DNA from: Pseudobdellovibrionaceae bacterium
GTDB lineage: Bacteria; Bdellovibrionota; Bdellovibrionia; Bdellovibrionales; UBA1609
Assembly: GCA_020635075.1 (NCBI GenBank)
Contig: JACKAM010000003.1
Span: forward strand, 574,848-638,847
Length of the DNA: 64,000 nucleotides
Direction: 5' to 3'
Made by a program: the position numbers and the translations under genes. Below the pieces are notes generated by a model. That model worked only from the letters and a program-made list of their open reading frames with translations. It ran no database searches and had not been told where the DNA came from. Positions 58,411 to 64,000 of this stretch are shown in pieces. Within the stretch, counting starts at the first letter, position 1. Every line of letters starts with the position of its first letter.

Positions 58411-60996
58411 CTAATGGGCATCATCCCAGGTTTTACCCCAAGCCACATTCACTCGCAGCGGGACATCCAATTGGGCCGCTGATTCCATGACCTGTTTGAT
58501 TTCTTCGGCTTGTTCGGCAGCTTCAGCTTCGGGACATTCAAACAAGAGTTCGTCATGGACCTGAAGGATCATAGGGACTTCAATGTCCTGGTGGATTTGA
58601 ATCATGGCCATCTTGACCAAATCACTGGCCGCCCCCTGAATGGGAGCATTGATGGCTGCGCGCTCACCAAAGGCGCGGATTTGGGCGCGCTTGGATTTTA
58701 GTTCTTCGATGTAACGACGGCGACCAAAAAGAGTCTCCACATAACCCTGGGCTTTGGCAAACTCCACCGTGTCGGTCATGTACTGCTTCACTTTGGCAAA
58801 GCGCTGAAAGTAGCGCTTGATAATATCCGAGGCTTCGCCACGGGGAATGTTAAGGCTATCGGCCAACCCGTAAGCACCCTGTCCATAGGCAATTCCAAAA
58901 TTAACCGCCTTGGCCCGACGACGAAGCTCGGGGTTCACGTCATTGAGTGGAACACCAAATATTTCAGCAGCTGTTGCCGCGTGGATATCCAAATCCTGGT
59001 TGAAGGCCTTCACCAAACCAGGATCGCCAGTGATATGGGCCAAAATTCTAAGCTCGATTTGGCTGTAATCAGCCGAGATAAAAACATGGCCCTTTTCGGC
59101 AACAAAGGCTTTGCGTACCAGCCGTCCCCGCTCGGTACGAATGGGGATATTTTGCAGGTTTGGGTTCACACTCGAAAGCCGGCCCGTTGAAGTGGCGGCC
59201 TGACGAAAGTGGGTGTGAATCTTTCCGGTTTCCTTATTAATCAACTGGGGAAGAGCGTCGACATAGGTGGATTTAAGCTTCGCCAATTCGCGAAACTCCA
59301 AAACCTTTGAGCAAATCGGATGCTCATCAGCCAGTTTACTTAATACGTCACTGGCGGTGGAGTAGCCGGTCTTAGTTTTTTTACTTGGGGGCAATCCCAT
59401 TTTGTCAAAAAGGATTTCACCCAGTTGCTTCGGACTGGCGATATTAAAATGCTGGCCGGCCTCTTCATGAATACTCTTTTCCAGCTTTTCAATGTCTTTA
59501 GCCAGACCCTTACTTTGCTCAGCCAATTCATCCACATCTAAGCCAATGCCCCTTGTCTCCATGGCATAGAGAATTGGAACCAGGGGTAGTTCCAGAGCAT
59601 CTAAAACCCCTTGGCCCGACATCTCCTCAAGTTTTTGCCTAAGGGGTGCCTCAAGTTCAGCGTGGCAGGAGATGATTTGATCGGGTGAGGCCAAATCCGG
59701 AACGGTCTTTCCTGTGTATTTTTGGTAGACCTCATCAAACTTTTCAATGTTACCGGCATGGGCCACGTAGGCGGCCAGCATGGCGTCCCACTTAGCGACG
59801 GGCTCTTCCACACTGAGAGCCTTGAAGGTTTCCTTGAGATCAAAACCTTTCCACGCAACCAGTTTTGTGCTCAAAACTCGGCCGACTTCCAACAGATCAC
59901 CGTCGACAAAGCCGGCGCGTCCATTAAAGCCAAACAACAAACCCCGTTCAGAAATCGTTGTCCAGACTTCGCCGTAGGCTTGTACGTCGGACTCCAAATC
60001 TTTGAGTGTCCAGGTCTTCTCGACCCAACTTTGAATGGCCGTACTCGATGAGGATTTCGCCCTAGAAGACGCGGTGACTTTAGAACCGGCGCTTTTTTTA
60101 TCGACTTTGCCAGTAGAAGAGTCTTCACCGCTGCTTTCGGGACTCGCCTCACCCAGGAGATTTTTTTCAAAGCTCTTAAAACCAAGCTCCATCAAAGTTG
60201 AACGTAAGCCCTCTTTGTCGATGGGCTTAAGCTTTAACTGATCCAGAGTCCATTCGCCATCAGCGTCCAAAACAATGGTGACTAGCTTCTTAGCAAGGTA
60301 GGCTTCATCTTTGTTATTTGTGAGCTTTTCTTTGAGGGCCTTACCCGAAACCTTGTCCAAGTTTTCGTAGATGCCATCTAGAGTTTTGAATTCCGCTAAG
60401 AGTTTTTGCGCCCCTTTGGGTCCGACGCCTTTGACTCCGGGAATGTTGTCGCTAGAGTCGCCAACCAGAGCCAGGTAATCGATGATCTGATCAGGACTGA
60501 CTCCCCACTTCTCCACCACTCCGTCTTCATCGTAGCGGATGTTTTTCATGGTGTCGTACATGGAGACAAAGGGGCCCACTAATTGGGCGAAGTCTTTATC
60601 GCCACTGACGATAATCACTTCCAAGTTTTCCTCGCGACCAAGGCGAGTAAGAGTGCCAATCACATCGTCGGCCTCAAAGCCCTCTTTGTCCAAAACTGGA
60701 ATGCCTATGAGTTCACTGAGCTTTCTGACATAGGGGACTTGGGGGACCAGGTCTTCGGGCATCTCACTGCGATTTGCTTTGTACTCAGGATAAAGATCCG
60801 AGCGAAACGAGGGCTCCTTGCGGTCAAAACAAAAGGCCATGTAGTCGGGCCTAATGTCGCGCAGGAGTTTGATGGTCATGGACAAAAATCCATAGAGGGC
60901 ATTAGTCGGCATCCCATCGGGATTTGAAAGTGGAGGAATAGCATAAAAAGCCCGAAAGAACATCGAGCTCACGTCAACCAGGTAGAGCTTCTTCAT
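58411..60996 (-). CDS. polA: DNA polymerase I with degenerate proofreading domain
   Basis: 861 residues. The 5'–3' exonuclease domain is intact (LVDVSSMFFRAFYA, FCFDRKEPSFR, GFEADDVIGTL, VSGDKDFAQLV, GVKGVGPKGAQKLL). The central 3'–5' exonuclease domain is about the right size but lacks the DxE motif (the region reads VWTTISERGLLFGF) and the C-terminal Asp motif, so proofreading is probably lost. Polymerase motifs are intact: A DYSQIELRILAH, B RRRAKAVNFGIAYG, C LQVHDELLFE. It functions in Okazaki fragment processing and repair. Its ATG overlaps the stop of the upstream HTH gene (TAATG). Confidence 0.96.
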   Translation of the reverse strand: MKKLYLVDVSSMFFRAFYAIPPLSNPDGMPTNALYGFLSMTIKLLRDIRPDYMAFCFDRKEPSFRSDLYPEYKANRSEMPEDLVPQVPYVRKLSELIGIPVLDKEGFEADDVIGTLTRLGREENLEVIIVSGDKDFAQLVGPFVSMYDTMKNIRYDEDGVVEKWGVSPDQIIDYLALVGDSSDNIPGVKGVGPKGAQKLLAEFKTLDGIYENLDKVSGKALKEKLTNNKDEAYLAKKLVTIVLDADGEWTLDQLKLKPIDKEGLRSTLMELGFKSFEKNLLGEASPESSGEDSSTGKVDKKSAGSKVTASSRAKSSSSTAIQSWVEKTWTLKDLESDVQAYGEVWTTISERGLLFGFNGRAGFVDGDLLEVGRVLSTKLVAWKGFDLKETFKALSVEEPVAKWDAMLAAYVAHAGNIEKFDEVYQKYTGKTVPDLASPDQIISCHAELEAPLRQKLEEMSGQGVLDALELPLVPILYAMETRGIGLDVDELAEQSKGLAKDIEKLEKSIHEEAGQHFNIASPKQLGEILFDKMGLPPSKKTKTGYSTASDVLSKLADEHPICSKVLEFRELAKLKSTYVDALPQLINKETGKIHTHFRQAATSTGRLSSVNPNLQNIPIRTERGRLVRKAFVAEKGHVFISADYSQIELRILAHITGDPGLVKAFNQDLDIHAATAAEIFGVPLNDVNPELRRRAKAVNFGIAYGQGAYGLADSLNIPRGEASDIIKRYFQRFAKVKQYMTDTVEFAKAQGYVETLFGRRRYIEELKSKRAQIRAFGERAAINAPIQGAASDLVKMAMIQIHQDIEVPMILQVHDELLFECPEAEAAEQAEEIKQVMESAAQLDVPLRVNVAWGKTWDDAH

Positions 60997-61283
60997 TAAC
61001 TCTCTTCCGTTATCCTATAAATGTCTTCGGTGGTGATTTGACCGAGTCCCCGGTCTTTGAGAATTTGCTCGGCAAGAAGTCGCTGGTGCATGCGCACCAC
61101 ATTGGATTCTGCCGAGTCGAAAAGATACTTAAGATCAGAGAAAAACTGAGAGTCCGGCTCTTCTTCGCCAGACTCCCATTTTAGAATCAATTCCTGAGAG
61201 CAATTCAGGCGGCGGGCAAAGTTCGCCGTGCACCAACCTAAGCGCAAGCGTAACTTTTTAACCTCAGCACCATTCCATTTCAT
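60996..61283 (-). CDS. Small XRE-type helix-turn-helix protein
   Basis: 95 residues from the ATG at 61283, with GGAGGG seven bases before it. The N-terminal part (VKKLRLRLGWCTANFARRLN followed by QELILKWESGEEEPD) is a Cro/CI-like helix-turn-helix. The rest is helical and ends in IYRITEES. It is coupled to polA by a TAATG overlap. It may regulate its own operon; no target is visible. No toxin-like partner. Confidence 0.75.
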   Translation of the reverse strand: MKWNGAEVKKLRLRLGWCTANFARRLNCSQELILKWESGEEEPDSQFFSDLKYLFDSAESNVVRMHQRLLAEQILKDRGLGQITTEDIYRITEES

Positions 61284-61322
61284 GATCCAGCCCTCCGCCA
61301 CGATCGCTCTCTCAACTTTGCC

Positions 61323-61541
61323 CTATGGGCCCGAGCGACCAAGTGGTCGTATGTTTGTCGCCTCCGGTCCCCTACTGGTTTCCAGAAGGTCATAGTCAAC
61401 ATCAACACCCTCAATTGAGCGATCAGGTATACCACCCTCTGTCCAAGCGGTGTAATGAAAATACACCGGCCTTCCATCGCTTTGTTCAATAAATCCATAG
61501 CCTTGTTGCGAGTAAAAGCATTTCACCCGACCTAATGCCAT
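61323..61541 (-). CDS. Cold-shock-domain-like protein
   Basis: 72 residues. GRVKCFYSQQGYGFIEQSDG carries a diverged RNP1 (QGYGFI for KGFGFI) and VYFHYTAW the RNP2 (VFVHF). The end (DYDLLETSRGPEATNIRPLG) keeps the family's C-terminal pattern. It should bind single-stranded nucleic acid. The start has GGGAGGA six bases upstream. 39 bp precede the HTH gene, so it could head a csd–xre–polA transcript. Confidence 0.85.
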   Translation of the reverse strand: MALGRVKCFYSQQGYGFIEQSDGRPVYFHYTAWTEGGIPDRSIEGVDVDYDLLETSRGPEATNIRPLGRSGP

Positions 61542-61610
61542 AGGCAGTCCTCCCTAGAGTTCTGTTTTGTGTAGATGGTGCGTTAAGGTATTGGAAAACC
61601 AAATAAACTA

Positions 61611-61943
61611 TTACTGACCTCGTGCGTCTTCAAACTCGTCTTCGTCGGCAAAGACAAATACCAGATCCCCTTCGCCGACCAAGTCGAATCGATCTCGGGC
61701 TTCTCTTTCGATAAACAGAGGGTCTGAAGCCCTTCTTAACTTTTCGTCCATTTCCTGACTGCGGACTTCGAGGTCCTCGGTTTTGGTCTGAATCTCCTGA
61801 AAGTCCTGATGCAGATTCCAAAGGCGGAGTAGGCTGCCATCTACGAAGAGGTTTATAAAGGCAAGAATGGCGCAAAACCAGAAGACCCGAAGCGGGTGAT
61901 TGAGTTGTTCCTGTATCCAGTGAAAAAAGCGGGAGATACCCAT
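61611..61943 (-). CDS. ftsB: Cell division protein FtsB/DivIC-like
   Basis: 110 residues from the ATG at 61943; the longer frame upstream is not signal-like. One membrane helix (about 18–38), a coiled coil (about 42–75, LHQDFQEIQTKTEDLEVRSQ) and the DivIC pattern EREARDRFDLVGEGDLVFVF make it a septum-forming FtsB family member that pairs with FtsL. The acidic C-terminal tail is usual. Divergent from the secreted-protein gene at 62028. No good ribosome binding site is visible. Confidence 0.8.
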   Translation of the reverse strand: MGISRFFHWIQEQLNHPLRVFWFCAILAFINLFVDGSLLRLWNLHQDFQEIQTKTEDLEVRSQEMDEKLRRASDPLFIEREARDRFDLVGEGDLVFVFADEDEFEDARGQ

Positions 61944-62027
61944 CACAATTAGTATACAACATGGCAAAGGGGATAAAAGTCCAGGTCTTGCTGACTGACT
62001 TATTCCTGGCCCCTTTTGTGCCGATAA

Positions 62028-62567
62028 ATGAGCATGGTAAAAGCCCTTCTTATACTTAGCCTTTGGTCCTGGAACGCGGTCGCGCAAACAAAACCCCTCG
62101 TTGAACAGGACTGCCGTTCCCAAGGGTTTGAGTTGTGGTCGGCCTTAGCCAAACCCCAGATCGACAAACAGGGCAAGGCCACAGCTGTCTTGGCCTGGAA
62201 GAAGATCCCTGACGAGTGGAATGTCCACCGAGGTAACTTTGTTGCCGTCTACTTGGAACTGCCAAACGAAGAGGGTCCCCACTGGCAAACCTTTTCTGTC
62301 CAGGTCGCGAGCAAATCGGAGGGAACAAAGGGCAGAGAGGTGGCCAGCAAAGTCGGTGGCGACAAATCCAAAGAGTGGCAAAAGACCGAGAGCTTTGAGC
62401 TCTACGACCCACCCAGCACCCATGGTCGCTATGTGAAAAAAATGCGCTTCCCTGATCACATCGCAGGCCTGCCCGAAGAGTGGCCACGTTTGGTGGAAGT
62501 GATCGTTCTCAAAAACGATCAGCCCCAATGTAGTTTTAGAATAAAGATTCTAGGGCCAAGCATATGA
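62028..62567 (+). CDS. Secreted protein of unknown function
   Basis: 179 residues. Signal peptide (ALLILSLWSWNAVAQ) with likely cleavage after AVA, so the protein is periplasmic or secreted. Mature region has a conserved-looking WSALAKPQIDKQGKATAVLA and two cysteines (Cys29 and one near the end, QPQCSFRI) that could form a disulphide. The alternative ATG at 62034 makes little difference. The next gene starts inside its stop codon, so it is probably cotranslated with the MepA-like peptidase. No family recognised. Confidence 0.75.
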   Translation: MSMVKALLILSLWSWNAVAQTKPLVEQDCRSQGFELWSALAKPQIDKQGKATAVLAWKKIPDEWNVHRGNFVAVYLELPNEEGPHWQTFSVQVASKSEGTKGREVASKVGGDKSKEWQKTESFELYDPPSTHGRYVKKMRFPDHIAGLPEEWPRLVEVIVLKNDQPQCSFRIKILGPSI

Positions 62568-64000
62568 ACGGGTACCTGATCTTTCTACTTTCAAGCCTGA
62601 TTGTCCCAACACTTCTTATCTGGGCCGAATCACCCCCTCATCGCGGTCCCGAGTTGGTCCACAAGGCCTTTACCAAGTGTGAGCCCGATGAGGTTCTCAC
62701 CGACAAGGACCCCTTTTTCGTCAGTGCCACTGACGGGGCCGGAATGGAAGACAAGGAGTGGGAGAACTTTCGCAATTTTGCCGACTACAGTCATGTCCTG
62801 TACTATCTTCCCCGTATGTCGATTGTCCGACCGCTGGACGATGCCGAGGTCATTAAGCGCAAAGAAGAGTCCTCAATGGACACTTTTCCCCCGGATCACT
62901 ATGTTCCAGTTAAGGTGATGAGTATTCGTGACCCCAAAGCCTTTGAGGTGATGAAAACCAATCGCCGCCTGGCCCGCAGGGCTGACCCCAAGTCCCCTCG
63001 CAATTCCAAATACCCGAACAAAAAGCTGTCTTCGGCCAGTATTGGCGACGTGGGACTTGTCTGGGGCAAGAGCCTAAGACCAGCCAAGGACTTCAATTTT
63101 GTCGTCACCAAAGATACGGCCTTTTTGAAAATGCCCAAGGCCTTGACCGACAGCCTCGCTGGTAAAACCGTGCGACTGGCTACCAAAGACGGCAAGTACC
63201 GCACGCGTATTTGCTGTGAACCCACCAATGCGGAGTCGTGCATCACCAATTATATCTTTCAGGTTCTCAAAGATGATCCCGTAGCAAAAGAAAGCGACCG
63301 CATTGTGGAGCGCGAACTAGCTATGACTCCTCAGTGGTGTGAGCCCATATTGAATGCCCTCAATCCGGTGACCAAAGCGCACACCGATGCCATCCGCTCA
63401 ATACTCAATCAAATGGAAGCCCAAGATCCAACAAAGGGAATTCGCGATTTGGAATTTTTTGATTCAGAAGGCTTAGTCAAAGTTCCTGTCGACTACAAAG
63501 ATCTTCTGGTTATTGACACTCCCGGCCCCGGGGAAGTCACCGTCCAAATGGGCCCGGGAAAAAATGCCCTACATTACACTCCGGACGATGCCCATTCCGG
63601 TGACGCCTACAATGATCCGGTGGCCGTCTGCACCTTTTTGCAAGTAACGAAGAAGTGGGAGAAAATCTGCCCACCAGGAACACCGGGCTGCACCCTTCAG
63701 TGGGGGAATGCCTACCACCCTCCCAATTGGGGAATTCACGGAACCCATGGCTCCAAATCTTGTTTTGATATCCGTCCCATGCGCAGACAGGATGACGTGG
63801 GTGGAGTCTATTGCCGCCGCGATAGCAACTACGACCGGGAGAAGACCGCTAAGCTCATTGCTCTTTTAAATCAGGCAGGCGGGGTGGGAATCCTCAATGA
63901 TGGATCTTATTCAGGACTCTTTTTTGACGACAGCAAAATCGAGGGACGTCGAACGGTCAGTAACGCGGACCACTGCGACCACATTCACGTCTGCTTTCCA
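62564..64000 (+). CDS. MepA/LAS-family peptidoglycan metallopeptidase, 3' end cut by window
   Basis: Open from the ATG at 62564 (ATGA overlap with the previous gene) to the window edge: 479 residues, no stop. Signal sequence at 1–22 (IFLLSSLIVPTLLIWA). The middle (about 60–370) shows no family I can name; RICCEPTNAESC and PPGTPGC are cysteine-rich. The C-terminal part has GIHGTHGSKSCFDIRP (His395 and Asp402, the HxxxxxxD of LAS peptidases) and DHCDHIHVCFP (His473/His475), like the DHxHVRxxCP end of MepA. It should cut peptidoglycan cross-links or D-Ala termini with zinc. Nearly the complete motif set is inside the window; only the last residues are missing. Confidence 0.8.
   Translation, partial: MNGYLIFLLSSLIVPTLLIWAESPPHRGPELVHKAFTKCEPDEVLTDKDPFFVSATDGAGMEDKEWENFRNFADYSHVLYYLPRMSIVRPLDDAEVIKRKEESSMDTFPPDHYVPVKVMSIRDPKAFEVMKTNRRLARRADPKSPRNSKYPNKKLSSASIGDVGLVWGKSLRPAKDFNFVVTKDTAFLKMPKALTDSLAGKTVRLATKDGKYRTRICCEPTNAESCITNYIFQVLKDDPVAKESDRIVERELAMTPQWCEPILNALNPVTKAHTDAIRSILNQMEAQDPTKGIRDLEFFDSEGLVKVPVDYKDLLVIDTPGPGEVTVQMGPGKNALHYTPDDAHSGDAYNDPVAVCTFLQVTKKWEKICPPGTPGCTLQWGNAYHPPNWGIHGTHGSKSCFDIRPMRRQDDVGGVYCRRDSNYDREKTAKLIALLNQAGGVGILNDGSYSGLFFDDSKIEGRRTVSNADHCDHIHVCFP

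Noticed and set aside
62899..63249. Minus-strand frame of 116 codons
   Set aside because: Antisense to the MepA-like gene, which is open to the window edge and has a signal peptide and catalytic motifs.
1..64000. CRISPR arrays, tRNA genes, insertion sequences, integrases
   Set aside because: None seen by eye: no regularly spaced repeats, no transposase or integrase motifs, no cloverleaf ending in GTTCRA...CCA. A small tRNA could still have been missed.

Overview
The window reads as chromosomal DNA of a Gram-negative bacterium, most likely a Bdellovibrionota (Bdellovibrio-like) lineage. The evidence is combined gene content rather than any marker gene: a pilMNOPQ–pilD block, a Myxococcus/Bdellovibrio-type Glt/Agl-like envelope-motor operon, three tandem signal peptidase I genes after lepA, Lpt and Kdo lipopolysaccharide genes, rpoN, many lipoproteins and a LAS-type peptidoglycan peptidase. 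This taxonomic call is inference. Genes are tightly packed, mostly on the minus strand, often with 1–4 bp overlaps. I saw no rRNA, tRNA, CRISPR array, insertion sequence or prophage.

Layout. 1–6.3 kb: 3' part of rarA, two lipoproteins, an orphan histidine kinase, a helical-repeat/winged-helix regulator and a lipoprotein esterase. 6.3–14.1 kb (minus): pilM-N-O-P-Q, followed by a membrane protein that looks like a site-2-protease pseudoenzyme carrying two cyclic-nucleotide-binding domains, and a pseudopilin-like protein. 14.2–16.6 kb: pilD and an ABC-2 exporter pair. 16.7–26.9 kb (minus): a run that probably starts at a small ribbon-helix-helix gene and continues lepA, three lepB paralogues (the last with Ala in place of the catalytic Ser), pyrB, carA, an unknown 220-residue gene and carB. 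27–32.5 kb: metK, hpf, ogt, rpoN, lptB and an LptC–LptA-like fusion. 32.5–38.1 kb: a GYF–GYF–PilZ protein behind a good sigma-54-type promoter, a CrtC/AttH-like protein plus GMC oxidoreductase pair, and a metallophosphoesterase. 38.1–49.7 kb (minus): a ten-gene Glt/Agl-like operon (two outer-membrane barrels, three TPR proteins, a small exported protein, a tandem-FHA transmembrane protein, and a TolQ/ExbD/ExbD motor). 49.8–54.8 kb: a single-pass protein, then engB–kdsB–pyrG–kdsD. 55–64 kb: an FHA-type sigma-54 activator-like protein, a 320-bp structured noncoding stretch, a lipoprotein, a FliL-like protein, polA with an HTH partner, a cold-shock-like protein, ftsB, a secreted protein and a truncated MepA-like peptidase.

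How it fits together. Much of the window concerns building and moving the envelope: type IV pili, the Glt-like trans-envelope motor, LPS transport and Kdo activation (pyrG lies between kdsB and kdsD, so CTP supply sits with CMP-Kdo synthesis), protein export and wall hydrolysis. Second-messenger and sigma-54 themes recur: PilZ, tandem cNMP domains, FHA domains, rpoN, and one strong -24/-12 promoter.

The best candidates for undescribed biology are the PqqD–pseudo-M50–cNMP–cNMP protein with its pseudopilin-like partner at the end of the pil operon, the catalytically dead third LepB, the unknown protein between carA and carB, the CrtC-like/GMC pair, and the basic tails on CTP synthase. All functional calls were made by reading motifs; no database search was possible.
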